Assembly (NCBI RefSeq): GCF_022808935.1
Contig: NZ_JAKZFR010000002.1
Coordinates: 372,001-436,000, forward strand
Length of the DNA stretch: 64,000 nucleotides
Reading direction: 5' to 3'
Origin: Geothrix sp. SG200
GTDB taxonomy: Bacteria; Acidobacteriota; Holophagae; Holophagales; Holophagaceae
Shown here: positions 32,498-40,328 of the stretch, one piece after another
How positions within the stretch are numbered: position 1 is the first letter of the stretch
How the letters are laid out: each line of letters starts with the position of its first letter
The notes under the pieces: generated by a model
Told to the model about the DNA's origin: nothing
The model's input: the letters and a program-made list of their open reading frames with translations, nothing else
Database searches by the model: none
Translations under genes and position numbers: made by a program

Positions 32498-33074
32498 CCC
32501 AGCGGGTACCGGGGGGTACCTGGGCCTTGAAGGCGGCCGGACCCGGGGACGGCGGCGTCTTCGGGTCCAGCAGCTCCAGCCGCTGGCGGGCTCCCGTGGG
32601 ATCGGTCCACTCGAGGGTGTGCAGCAGGCCCTTCCGGCCCGTGGCGGTCAGCGCGGGGATGTCCGGCGCCCGGGGAACCAGTTTGACGGCCTCCCCGCCG
32701 GCGGATTCGGCCCGGTAGAGGGTCCCGATCCGGGCGGGATCCAGCAGGATCCCCAGCAGGGGGAAGTCGCGCACGGCCCGGGCCAGTTCCACCCGCTGGG
32801 CTGTCCGCGTATCGGGATCGTACTGCACCAGATGGCGGCCGTCGGAGGTCACGGTCAGGCCCGTGTCGTAGGTCACCTTGAGCTTCCCGCCTCGGGCCAG
32901 CAGCAGGTTCCCCTCCCGGGCCATCTTCCCGAACACCGCACTGTCGCTCTCCTGGCGGAAGCGGCTGGCCAGGACCGGCACCTTCGGGAAGGCGGTCCAC
33001 CATCCGGGCAGGGCCGCGGCCAGGGGCCCCGCGAGCAGGGTCGCGAGGCAGAAGGCATGCGGACGGAAGCTCAT
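32481..33074 (-). CDS. LolA-like outer-membrane lipoprotein carrier
   Basis: A 197-residue periplasmic protein with a signal peptide (MSFRPHAFCLATLLAGPLAAAL). The mature part has the LolA pattern: VLASRFRQESDSAVFGKMAREGNLLLARGGKLKVTYDTGLTVTSDGRHLVQYDPDTRTAQRVEL, split here only for description, which forms the half-barrel that carries lipoprotein acyl chains. The end is less conserved. The start lies one base after the stop of the MglA-like gene, an unusual pairing of a cytoplasmic GTPase with an envelope lipoprotein carrier. Confidence 0.8.
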   Translation of the reverse strand: MSFRPHAFCLATLLAGPLAAALPGWWTAFPKVPVLASRFRQESDSAVFGKMAREGNLLLARGGKLKVTYDTGLTVTSDGRHLVQYDPDTRTAQRVELARAVRDFPLLGILLDPARIGTLYRAESAGGEAVKLVPRAPDIPALTATGRKGLLHTLEWTDPTGARQRLELLDPKTPPSPGPAAFKAQVPPGTRWATPNG

Positions 33075-33075
33075 C

Positions 33076-34359
33076 TCAGCTCCGCTTCAGTTCGACGCTG
33101 AGCTTGGCCGTGCTGCCCTTGGCCGGGGCCGGCCGCTGGACCTGTCCCTCGGCCAGGACGGTCCCCTGATGGCGCAGCTGGACGACCACCTCGATCTCCT
33201 GGCCCTCCAGGTCCGAGGGAACCTCGATCCGCAGCACCGACGGGGCGCCTTGTCGGCCCACCTGGGTCAGTTCCTCGAGCAGCGAGGAGATGGCGTCCTT
33301 GGGATCCGGGTTCCTGGAGTGCGGGGCCGGCCGCCGGGCCTCGACTTTCAGAGAGGCCAGGGCCGCCAGCGGATCGGCCTTCACGACGGGCTTGGGCGCG
33401 GGCGGGAGGACTGTGGGCGCGGGTTCCCAAGGCGTCACGGCCTCCGGAGCCGGTTCCTGGGCCTCTGCGATCGGGGCTTCCTCCTGGAGGCCTGAGAAGG
33501 CCTCGGCATCGAGCCCGGGCTCGCCCTCCTCCATGAGGAAAGCCAGACCGTCGTCTCCCGCGGGAGGTTCCGGCAGATGGGGCGCCTCGATGAAGATGCC
33601 GGTATCGTCGTCCAGATCCGGCAGCGGGCCGACCCCGGACGGCTGGACGGGCCCATCCATGTCGAGGAGATCCGTGACGGAAGGCAGGTCCGACAAGGTG
33701 AGGGCCTCGATCTCGGACGATTCCGGAGGCACCTGGGAAGCCATGGGGGCGGGAGCCGCCTGGGGCTCTTCGAGCACGTGGGTCTTGATGTGGGACAGGG
33801 CCAGCTTGGTGATGCCGCGCAGGGTCTCGAAGACGCCCGTCCCGTCCGACGCCACGGACTGGAAGCTGGGCACGCCCCGGGGATTGAAGACCGCTTCCAG
33901 CTCATCCACGGAGACCACGTTCTTCAGGTCCCGCTTGTTCCACTGGAAGACCACGGGGATGTCCTGGAGGTTGAGCCCCAGCTCCCGCATGTTCTCCTCC
34001 AGGTTCATCCAGCTCTCGCGGCAGGCGTCCAGCATGGGCACCTGGCTGTCCACCACGAAGACGATGCCGTCCACACCCTTGAGCACGAGCTTGCGGGTGC
34101 TGTTGTAGAACACCTGGCCAGGCACGGTGTAGAGCTGGAGCTTGGTCCTGAAACCGGCCACCACGCCCACATCCATGGGCAGCAGGTCGAAGAAGAGGGT
34201 GCGGTCGGTCTCGGTGTTGAGGCTGACCATCTCGCCGCGGGCCCTCTGGCTCGTCTTACTGTAGATGGTGTTGAGGTTGGTAGTCTTTCCGCACAGGCCG
34301 GGCCCGTAGTAGACGATCTTCGCCGTCATCTGCCGGGTGGCGTGGTTGAAGAAGACCAT
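33076..34359 (-). CDS. mglA: MglA-like GTPase with long C-terminal extension
   Basis: Residues 1-195 are a small Ras-like GTPase of the MglA type, which sets cell polarity and drives motility in Myxococcus: G1 YGPGLCGKTTN (18-28), the switch region TETDRTLFFDLLP, G3-equivalent YTVPGQVFYN and G4 WNKRD (140-144). Canonical MglA ends near residue 195. This protein continues for about 230 residues: an acidic, Pro/Ala-rich linker (200-340) and a terminal beta-rich segment (SVLRIEVPSDLEGQEIEVVVQLRHQG), which may be an effector or targeting domain. No mglB/roadblock gene is adjacent. A structured leader lies upstream (34388-34431). Confidence 0.88.
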   Translation of the reverse strand: MVFFNHATRQMTAKIVYYGPGLCGKTTNLNTIYSKTSQRARGEMVSLNTETDRTLFFDLLPMDVGVVAGFRTKLQLYTVPGQVFYNSTRKLVLKGVDGIVFVVDSQVPMLDACRESWMNLEENMRELGLNLQDIPVVFQWNKRDLKNVVSVDELEAVFNPRGVPSFQSVASDGTGVFETLRGITKLALSHIKTHVLEEPQAAPAPMASQVPPESSEIEALTLSDLPSVTDLLDMDGPVQPSGVGPLPDLDDDTGIFIEAPHLPEPPAGDDGLAFLMEEGEPGLDAEAFSGLQEEAPIAEAQEPAPEAVTPWEPAPTVLPPAPKPVVKADPLAALASLKVEARRPAPHSRNPDPKDAISSLLEELTQVGRQGAPSVLRIEVPSDLEGQEIEVVVQLRHQGTVLAEGQVQRPAPAKGSTAKLSVELKRS

Positions 34360-34387
34360 TCCTGAACCTCTTGGGAGAAAGAAGTTT

Positions 34388-34431
34388 AGCCCGGAAAACC
34401 CGCCGGGCTCAACGCAAATGCGGGTTTTCCG
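34388..34431 (-). promoter_or_regulatory. Two mutually exclusive hairpins in the mglA leader
   Basis: Between the peroxiredoxin gene and mglA, CGGAAAACCCGC/GCGGGTTTTCCG (34431-34420 with 34403-34392) forms a perfect 12-base stem. AGCCCGG/CCGGGCT (34409-34403 with 34394-34388) forms a perfect 7-base stem using overlapping bases, so only one can fold at a time. Neither has a strong U tract directly after it. This could be a terminator of the upstream gene or an attenuator for mglA. Confidence 0.55.
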
Positions 34432-34434
34432 CCT

Positions 34435-34947
34435 TCAGGACAGGTTCTTGAGGAGGGCCAGCACCTGCTGATCGTGGTCCTTCGTGCGGACCTCGGTGAT
34501 GACCTTCCGGACGATGCCCTGCCGGTCGATGAGGACCGTGATTCGCTTGGCCATGCCGAGGAGGGGCATCTTCACCCCGTAGCTCTCGATGATCCGCCGG
34601 TCGGGATCAGCCAGGATGCTGAAGGGCAGGCGGAACTTCTCGGCAAAGGCCCTGTGGCTCTGCGTGGTGTCCGCGCTCACCCCGAGGATGACCGCCCCCG
34701 CGGCCTGGATGGCCGCGAACCCGTCTCTCAGGCTGCAGGCCTCGGCCGTGCAGCCGGGCGTGTCGTCCTTGGGATAGAAATAGAGCACCACGGCCGACTT
34801 GCCCTGGAAATCCGCCAGGCGGACGAGGGCTTCATGCTGGTCCAGGGCCTCGAAGGCCGGGGCCTTCATCCCCTCCTTGACCCCCCCTGCGCTGGCCGCG
34901 CCGAAGATCGCCAGAATTCCCATCGCCGTCCTCCATCCACGACCCAT
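34435..34947 (-). CDS. bcp: Exported Bcp/PrxQ-type peroxiredoxin
   Basis: Thiol peroxidase that reduces hydroperoxides. The 170-residue protein has the PrxQ block FYPKDDTPGCTAEACSLRD, with peroxidatic Cys66 and resolving Cys71 five residues later. An N-terminal hydrophobic segment (MGRGWRTAMGILAIFGAASAG) not found in cytoplasmic Bcp suggests export to the periplasm. ATG 34947 follows GGGAGG; ATG 34923 would remove part of the signal. It precedes mglA on the same strand with a 75-bp gap holding hairpins, and is divergent from the dehydrogenase at 35018. Confidence 0.9.
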   Translation of the reverse strand: MGRGWRTAMGILAIFGAASAGGVKEGMKAPAFEALDQHEALVRLADFQGKSAVVLYFYPKDDTPGCTAEACSLRDGFAAIQAAGAVILGVSADTTQSHRAFAEKFRLPFSILADPDRRIIESYGVKMPLLGMAKRITVLIDRQGIVRKVITEVRTKDHDQQVLALLKNLS

Positions 34948-35017
34948 GGCCGCCTCCCGAGGGGTGGGAGTGTGGCACCATCGGCTTGGCACGGGAACAG
35001 AAAACGGAGCAGCCACC

Positions 35018-36046
35018 TTGGATGTCGCGATACGCATGGCCCTCATCCCCGGCGACGGAGCCGGTCTGGAGGTCATGGCCGAGGCCAGACCTCTGCTGGA
35101 TTGGGCCAGATCGCGGGGACGCCATCTGGAAGCCATCCCGATGCCTTTCGGGGCGGAGCACTTCCTCGCGACCGGCGAGACCCTGCCCGAGGCCGCCTAT
35201 GCCGATCTCCGCGATGGATTCGACGCCATCCTGTTCGGGGCCGTGGGCGATCCGCGGGTCCCGGACGGACGCCATGCCGAGGCGATCCTCCTGCGCCTCC
35301 GGCAGGGGCTGGAGCTCACCGTCAACTTCCGCCCATGCCGGCCCCTTCCCGGCACCGGACCCGAAGGGCTCCATCTCGAGGTCTTCCGGGAGAACACGGA
35401 GGGAGCCTACTGCCTGCAGGGATCCACGGAGCCTGGGCGGGCCGTGGATTTGGCCGTCCACACGGAGGCGGCTGTGGGCCGCCTGCTGGAGGCGGCCTTC
35501 GTCAGAGCCGCGCACCGCGGCTGCACCCTCACCCTGGCGCACAAGGCAAACGTGCTGAAGCATGGCCACGGACTCTGGGTGCGGCTGTTCCAGGTACTCC
35601 AGGCAAAGCATCCCGAGGTGTCCTCCCGCGCCATGCACGCGGATGCCCTGCTCTGCGCCCTGGTGCAGGATCCCGGCTCCTTCGGCGTCATCGCCGCTGA
35701 CAACTACCTGGGGGACCTCATCAGCGACCTCACCGCAGCCTTCGCCGGCGGCATGGGCACGGCTCCCTCCTTGAGCTGGGCACCGCACCGCCCCTTCCGC
35801 TGCGCGGTCCTGGCGGAACCGGTGCATGGCTCCGCGCCGGACATTGCGGGCAAGAACCTGGCCAACCCCGTGGGCATGATCCTCAGCACCGCCCTGCTCT
35901 TCCGGCACCTGGGCTGGGAAGCCGAGGCCGAAGCGGTGGAAACCGCCGTGTCAGGCGCTCTGGCGGACGGCGCGAAGACACGGGATCTCGGCGGCACCCT
36001 CGGCACCTCCGCGATGGGCCGGGCCATCCGCGATCGGCTGTCCTGA
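35018..36046 (+). CDS. Isocitrate/isopropylmalate dehydrogenase family protein
   Basis: A 342-residue decarboxylating dehydrogenase of the IMDH/IDH family. Landmarks: MALIPGDGAGLEVM at the NAD site, FRPCRPLPG, FRENTEGAYCLQG, the lysine-asparagine pair in KANVLKHG, metal aspartates in ADALL and AADNYLGDLISDL, and AEPVHGSAPDIAGKNLANPVG. The FRENTEG block is typical of isocitrate, homoisocitrate or tartrate dehydrogenases rather than LeuB, but the substrate is uncertain. I prefer TTG 35018 because GGAG lies nine bases upstream; the next ATG (35036) has no ribosome binding site. No leu or TCA genes are adjacent. Confidence 0.85.
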   Translation: MDVAIRMALIPGDGAGLEVMAEARPLLDWARSRGRHLEAIPMPFGAEHFLATGETLPEAAYADLRDGFDAILFGAVGDPRVPDGRHAEAILLRLRQGLELTVNFRPCRPLPGTGPEGLHLEVFRENTEGAYCLQGSTEPGRAVDLAVHTEAAVGRLLEAAFVRAAHRGCTLTLAHKANVLKHGHGLWVRLFQVLQAKHPEVSSRAMHADALLCALVQDPGSFGVIAADNYLGDLISDLTAAFAGGMGTAPSLSWAPHRPFRCAVLAEPVHGSAPDIAGKNLANPVGMILSTALLFRHLGWEAEAEAVETAVSGALADGAKTRDLGGTLGTSAMGRAIRDRLS

Positions 36047-36103
36047 CCCTGCATTCCGCTGTTCGCGGAAAAGGCTCAGGTAAACGGAGGTCTGCAGGGA
36101 GCG

Positions 36104-36147
36104 GAGGGAAGCAGAGGACGAAACGAATTCTTTTCTCCGCTTTCCTC
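36104..36147. terminator. Imperfect hairpin between convergent genes
   Basis: GAGGGAAGC (36104-36112) pairs with GCTTTCCTC (36139-36147), with a purine-rich left arm, a pyrimidine-rich right arm and GAATTC at the centre. It lies between the convergent dehydrogenase and lexA genes and is a plausible bidirectional terminator. The strand asymmetry (purines left, pyrimidines right) is marked. Confidence 0.45.
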
Positions 36148-36201
36148 GGCCCCTCAGCGATCCTCCGCTTATCTCATCTTTCCCAAGAGGGCACTCGGCG
36201 C

Positions 36202-36855
36202 TCAGCAGCTGCGCATGACGCCGACGAGCACGCCCTGGATGTCGATGCTCTCGGGGGCGTAGCAGCGGGGCTGGAGCTCGGGATTGTGCGGGATGAGCCA
36301 CACGCCCCGATTGTCCCGGCGAAACTCCTTGAGGGTGACCTCTTCCTGGTCGATGAGCGCCACCACGCGGTCGCCGTTGCGGTACTCGCCCTTGCGCTGC
36401 AACACCACCAGATCTCCGTCGAGGATGGCGTCGTCCACCATGGAGTCGCCCCGCACCCGAAGCACGAAGAGCTCCTCCTTCTGGCGGTGGATGCTGTTCG
36501 GTACTTCGATGGGGAGGGCCCTGCTCTCGGGCAGAATGGGGGAACCGGCGGCCACATCCCCACAGAACGGGAAGATCCGCACGGGGCTCAGGGGCTCGGC
36601 GCGCTCCGTCCGCGTGGACACCTCATCCATCGCCGGCCCTGCCGCCACCACCAGGTTGTTCCCCTTGCCGTGGCTGCGGACAAGGAACCCCTTGTCCATC
36701 AGGTGCTGGACGTGTTTGTGGATGGTGGACACGGCGCTCGACCCCACCCCTTTCGCGATTTCCGCCAGGGTCGGGCTTCGCCCCTCCTCCTGCACGAAGG
36801 TGCGGATGAACATCAGGACGGCCTGCTGGCGTTTGGTGAGATCGCTGGCTTTCAT
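36202..36855 (-). CDS. lexA: LexA repressor
   Basis: SOS-response repressor with self-cleavage. The 217-residue protein has an N-terminal winged helix (LTKRQQAVLMFIRTFVQEEGRSPTLAEIAKGVG), the cleavage site Ala103-Gly104 in CGDVAAGSP, catalytic Ser138 in RGDSMVDD and Lys176 in VTLKEF. All residues needed for RecA-stimulated autoproteolysis are present. ATG 36855 gives the family start; the longer reading to 36942 would run through the promoter. A dyad just upstream is a good candidate for its own operator. It is divergent from korAB. Confidence 0.95.
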   Translation of the reverse strand: MKASDLTKRQQAVLMFIRTFVQEEGRSPTLAEIAKGVGSSAVSTIHKHVQHLMDKGFLVRSHGKGNNLVVAAGPAMDEVSTRTERAEPLSPVRIFPFCGDVAAGSPILPESRALPIEVPNSIHRQKEELFVLRVRGDSMVDDAILDGDLVVLQRKGEYRNGDRVVALIDQEEVTLKEFRRDNRGVWLIPHNPELQPRCYAPESIDIQGVLVGVMRSC

Positions 36856-36856
36856 G

Positions 36857-36891
36857 CTCTTCAAAGTAAGAGTCGATCCCCGGGTCGTCAA
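36857..36891 (-). promoter_or_regulatory. lexA promoter with candidate LexA operator
   Basis: On the minus strand, TTGACG (36891-36886) and TACTTT (36868-36863) form a promoter with a 17-base spacer. CTCTT-N6-AAGAG (36872-36857) is a perfect 5-base dyad overlapping the -10 and ending just before the start codon. Its location fits autorepression; the motif differs from the E. coli and Bacillus SOS boxes. Confidence 0.5.
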
Positions 36892-37047
36892 TCCCTTTTT
36901 TTTCGCTTTATTTAAGACCTCTGCCAGGACCCGTCCCGACACCTTGCCTGGATGCCCTCCGTGGCCTCTGCCATACTCGAGGATGCTTTGGTGAACCTAG
37001 TATTTACGCCCTCTTCGTCGCCATTGCCCCGCTGAGAAAGGAGTCCT

Positions 37048-38871
37048 ATGACTGCCGCCCTTGCCGCCCCCTCGCCTGTCGGTGGAGCGAAAACCCGGAT
37101 CAATGATTTTTCCATCCAGGTGGCCACGGTCAACGGATCGGGTTCCCAAACGGCGAACACGGTTCTCCTGCGCGCCATCTTCCAGATGGGCGTGTTCGTC
37201 AGCGGCAAGAATCTCTTCCCCTCGAACATCGCGGGCCTGCCCACCTGGTTCACCATCCGCGCCAGCGCCAAGGGCTACGTGGCGCGCAAGGCCAGCAACG
37301 AGATGCTGATCCTCATGAACCCCGAGACGGCGAAGGAGGACATCGCCAAGGCCGACCCCGGCGCGCTCGTGATCTACGACGAGCCGCTGCAGCTCGACAA
37401 GCTGCGCAGCGATCTGGCCTACACGCCCGTGCCCTTCCAGAAGCTCGTGACGGCCTCCTGCCCCGAGCCCAAGCTGCACAAGCTCGTGAAGAACATGATC
37501 TACGTGGGCGTGGCCGCCCGCCTGCTCGGCATCGACATGGAAGAGGTCAAGAAGGCCATCGCCAAGCAGCTCAAGGGCAAGACCAAGGCCATCGAGCTGA
37601 ACCAGACCGCCTGCATGGCCGGATACGACTGGGCCATGGAGAACCTGGAAGACCAGGACCACATCAAGGTCGTGCGCGACAACAAGACCCAGGGCCTCAT
37701 CATCATCGACGGCAACGAGGCCTGCGCCCTGGGCGCCCTCTTCGCCGGCGTCACCGTGGTGGGCTGGTACCCCATCACCCCGGCCTCCAGCCTGGTTGAG
37801 ACGTTCATCGAGTACGCCGAGGAGTACCGCAAGGATCCCAAGACCGGCAAGTCCACCGTCGCCATCGTGCAGATGGAGGACGAGCTGGCCTCCGCGGGCG
37901 TGGTGCTGTCCGCCGGCTGGGCCGGTGCCCGCTCCATGACCTCCACCGCCGGCCCCGGCGTCTCGCTGATGAGCGAGTTCATCGGCCTGGGCTACTACGT
38001 GGAGGCGCCCGGTGTGTTCTTCAACGTCGCCCGCACCGGCCCCAGCACGGGCCTTCCCACCCGCACCCAGCAGTCCGACGTCGAGCTCTGCGCCAAGTGC
38101 AGCCACGGCGACACCCTGCACGTGAACCTCTATCCCGGCAACATGGAGGAGTGCTTCCAGTTCGCCTACGACGCCTTCGACCTGGCCGAGCGCTTCCAGA
38201 CCCCGATCTTCGTGGTGACCGACCTCGACCTGGGCATGCAGAACTGGGCCTCCAAGCCCTTCGCCTATCCCGCCAAGGCCTACGATCGCGGCAAGGTGCT
38301 CAACCAGCAGCAGCTGGCGGAAGTGAAGGACTGGGGCCGCTACAAGGACGTGGATGGCGACGGCATCCCCTACCGCAGCCTGCCCGGCACCCCCGGCGGC
38401 AAGGGCGCCTATCTGACGCGCGGTTCGGGCCACAACGCCTACGCCCAGTACTCCGAAAAGCCCGAGGACTACATCGAGGTGATGGACCGCCTGAAGCGGA
38501 AGTACGAGACCGCCAAGGATCACGTGCCGGGCCCCGTGTTCCGCAACCAGGGCTCGGACAAGGGCGTGCTGGCCTTCGGTTCCAGCGATCCCGCCGTGAT
38601 CGAAGCCCAGGACATCCTGGCCGAGGGTGGACTCAAGACCGACTACCTGCGCCTGCGCGCCCTGCCCTTCACCGCCGAAGTCGACGCCTACGTGAAGGAG
38701 AAGAAGGTGGTCTACGTGGTCGAGCAGAACCGCGACGGCCAGATGGCGAACCTCTTCCGCGAGACCTATCCGGAGCACGCCACCAAGTTCAAGAGCGTCC
38801 TGCACTACGACGGCCACGCCATCGACGCCAAGAGCATCGTGGACCAGATCACCGCCTTCGAGCAGAAGTAG
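37048..38871 (+). CDS. korA: 2-oxoacid:ferredoxin oxidoreductase, fused gamma-alpha subunit
   Basis: A 607-residue subunit of the KorAB-type oxidoreductase, which oxidatively decarboxylates 2-oxoglutarate (or a related 2-oxoacid) to the acyl-CoA with electrons going to ferredoxin. Residues about 20-205 are the gamma domain (VNGSGSQTANTVLLRAIFQMGVFVSGKNLFPSNIAG); residues about 225-600 are the alpha/pyrimidine domain (GNEACALGALFAGVTVVGWYPITPASSLVE; ARTGPSTGLPTRTQQSDV). The gamma-alpha fusion is the usual KorA form. Strong RBS GAAAGGAG. korB follows after 14 bases. The enzyme supports an anaerobic or ferredoxin-linked TCA cycle. Confidence 0.93.
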   Translation: MTAALAAPSPVGGAKTRINDFSIQVATVNGSGSQTANTVLLRAIFQMGVFVSGKNLFPSNIAGLPTWFTIRASAKGYVARKASNEMLILMNPETAKEDIAKADPGALVIYDEPLQLDKLRSDLAYTPVPFQKLVTASCPEPKLHKLVKNMIYVGVAARLLGIDMEEVKKAIAKQLKGKTKAIELNQTACMAGYDWAMENLEDQDHIKVVRDNKTQGLIIIDGNEACALGALFAGVTVVGWYPITPASSLVETFIEYAEEYRKDPKTGKSTVAIVQMEDELASAGVVLSAGWAGARSMTSTAGPGVSLMSEFIGLGYYVEAPGVFFNVARTGPSTGLPTRTQQSDVELCAKCSHGDTLHVNLYPGNMEECFQFAYDAFDLAERFQTPIFVVTDLDLGMQNWASKPFAYPAKAYDRGKVLNQQQLAEVKDWGRYKDVDGDGIPYRSLPGTPGGKGAYLTRGSGHNAYAQYSEKPEDYIEVMDRLKRKYETAKDHVPGPVFRNQGSDKGVLAFGSSDPAVIEAQDILAEGGLKTDYLRLRALPFTAEVDAYVKEKKVVYVVEQNRDGQMANLFRETYPEHATKFKSVLHYDGHAIDAKSIVDQITAFEQK

Positions 38872-38885
38872 CTGAGGAACCGACC

Positions 38886-39938
38886 ATGACCACCACGACT
38901 TCTGCCACCCCCACGCCCGCCGCCCCCACCAACAAGCTCGGCTTCACCAAGCAGGACTACGTGGGCTCCAAGTCCACCCTCTGCGCCGGCTGCGGCCACG
39001 ATTCCATCACGGCCCAGATCATCAACGCCGCCTTCGAGTCCAGCATCGAGGGTCACCGGGTCACCAAGTACTCCGGCATCGGCTGCTCGTCCAAGACGCC
39101 CGCCTACTTCATCAACCAGGGCTGGGGCTTCAACAGCGTCCACGGCCGCATGCCCTCCATCGCCACCGGCGCCTCCCTCGCCAACCGGACGCTGATCAAT
39201 ATCGGCGTCTCCGGCGACGGCGATTCCATGTCCATCGGCATGGGCCAGTTCGTCCACGCCGTGCGGCGCAACATCCCGATGATCTACATCATCGAGGACA
39301 ACGGCGTCTATGGCCTCACCAAGGGCCAGTTCTCCGCCACCGCCGACAAGGGCTCCCACCTGAAGACCGGCGCGGTGAACGACTTCCCCTCCATCGATCC
39401 CTGCACCCTCGCCATCGAGCTGGGCTGCGGCTTCGTGGCCCGCAGCTTCTCAGGCAATCCCAAGCAGCTGAACGCCATCCTGAAGGCCGCCTTCGCCTAC
39501 CAGGGAACGGTGGTGCTCGACGTCATCAGCCCCTGCGTCACCTTCAACAACCACGACGCCTCGACCCGCTCCTACAAGCACGTGAAGGACCACGACTTCC
39601 CCCTCCATGACCTGGGCTTCATCCAATATTCCGAAGTGGAGGAAGTGGACATCCCCGCGGGCGAGACCGAGATCGTCACCTTCCCGGACGGCTCCAAGGT
39701 CGCCATCAAGGCCCTCCACGAGGGCTACGAACCGACGGACCGCTTCGGCGCCATGAAGGCCATCCACGAGTCCATGGCCAAGGGCGAGTTCCTCACGGGC
39801 CTGCTCTACATCAACCCCACCCAGCCCCCCCTCCCGGAGGTGCTGAACCTGGTGGACGAGCCCCTGGCCACCCTCGGCGAGGATCTGCTCAAGCCCAGCC
39901 CCGCCGAGCTGGACAAGATCATGCAGAGCCTCATGTAA
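38886..39938 (+). CDS. korB: 2-oxoacid:ferredoxin oxidoreductase, beta subunit
   Basis: A 350-residue TPP-binding subunit. Cys33 and Cys36 in LCAGCGHDS, Cys67 in GIGCSSK and a later cysteine in SPCVTFNNH are placed as [4Fe-4S] ligands. The TPP/Mg motif is SGDGDSMSIGMGQ (109-121) with DNGVYGLTKGQ after it. Without an extra ferredoxin domain it must pass electrons to a separate ferredoxin. Co-transcribed with korA and closed by the hairpin at 39959-39980. Confidence 0.94.
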   Translation: MTTTTSATPTPAAPTNKLGFTKQDYVGSKSTLCAGCGHDSITAQIINAAFESSIEGHRVTKYSGIGCSSKTPAYFINQGWGFNSVHGRMPSIATGASLANRTLINIGVSGDGDSMSIGMGQFVHAVRRNIPMIYIIEDNGVYGLTKGQFSATADKGSHLKTGAVNDFPSIDPCTLAIELGCGFVARSFSGNPKQLNAILKAAFAYQGTVVLDVISPCVTFNNHDASTRSYKHVKDHDFPLHDLGFIQYSEVEEVDIPAGETEIVTFPDGSKVAIKALHEGYEPTDRFGAMKAIHESMAKGEFLTGLLYINPTQPPLPEVLNLVDEPLATLGEDLLKPSPAELDKIMQSLM

Positions 39939-39958
39939 GGAGCCATCGCCCGATCAGG

Positions 39959-39980
39959 CGGCCGCCCTTGCGGGCGGCCG
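39959..39980 (+). terminator. korAB terminator hairpin
   Basis: CGGCCGCCC-TTGC-GGGCGGCCG is a perfect 9-base, all-GC stem 20 bases after the korB stop. No T tract follows, so it may need Rho or act as a 3' stabiliser. Confidence 0.65.
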
Positions 39981-40000
39981 TAGGGGCGCGGGCCTGAGGA

Positions 40001-40028
40001 TTGACGAGGATCCTTGGGCGGGTAGACT
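40001..40028 (+). promoter_or_regulatory. tRNA-Ala promoter
   Basis: TTGACG (40001-40006), a 16-base spacer and TAGACT (40023-40028), ending ten bases before the tRNA. Confidence 0.65.
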
Positions 40029-40038
40029 GGAGGTTCAT

Positions 40039-40114
40039 GGGCCTGTAGCTCAGCTGGGAGAGCGCTGCGTTCGCAATGCAGAGGTCGTCAGTTCGATCCT
40101 GATCAGGTCCACCA
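40039..40114 (+). tRNA. tRNA-Ala (anticodon CGC)
   Basis: A 76-base tRNA with CCA encoded. Acceptor GGGCCTG/CAGGTCC contains the G3:U70 pair that identifies alanine tRNA. D stem GCTC/GAGC, anticodon stem CTGCG/TGCAG with loop TTCGCAA, giving anticodon CGC for GCG codons; T arm GTCAG-TTCGATC-CTGAT. A terminator follows at 40124 and a split copy of its 3' part at 40181-40280. Confidence 0.96.
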
Positions 40115-40123
40115 GTCCCATGT

Positions 40124-40156
40124 GAACGGCGGTCTCCGGGCCGCCGTTCTCTTTCT
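40124..40156 (+). terminator. Intrinsic terminator after tRNA-Ala
   Basis: GAACGGCGG-TCTCCGGG-CCGCCGTTC is a perfect 9-base stem followed by TCTTTCTT. Confidence 0.8.
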
Positions 40157-40180
40157 TGAGACGACCTCGCCAGTTCTGAG

Positions 40181-40280
40181 TGCAGAGGTCGTCATCCCGC
40201 CGATCGCTGGCTCCCCCGGAGCCTGCTCCCACTCGCTGCGCTCGCGGAGGCGGGCCCCTTGGTCCTGATCAGGTCCACCA
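40181..40280 (+). repeat. Split partial copy of the tRNA-Ala 3' half
   Basis: TGCAGAGGTCGTCA (40181-40194) repeats tRNA bases 40077-40090 exactly, and TCCTGATCAGGTCCACCA (40263-40280) repeats tRNA bases 40097-40114 exactly. In the tRNA these pieces are six bases apart; here they are 68 bases apart. It is a degenerate 3' tRNA copy carrying an insertion, as left by integration at a tRNA or by slippage duplication. Confidence 0.8.
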
Positions 40281-40284
40281 AAGA

Positions 40285-40312
40285 AAAAGCCCCCTGTCGC
40301 CAGGAGGCTTTT
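40285..40312 (-). terminator. Terminator of the acyl-CoA dehydrogenase gene
   Basis: On the minus strand, AAAAGCCTCCTG-GCGA-CAGGGGGCTTTT has one mismatch in a 12-base stem and is followed by TCTTT. It lies 17 bases past the dehydrogenase stop. Confidence 0.75.
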
Positions 40313-40328
40313 CGTCGGTGATCCGAGC

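Noticed and set aside
35018-36046. Assignment as LeuB (3-isopropylmalate dehydrogenase)
   Set aside because: The FRENTEG block matches isocitrate/tartrate-type enzymes, and there are no leu genes nearby.
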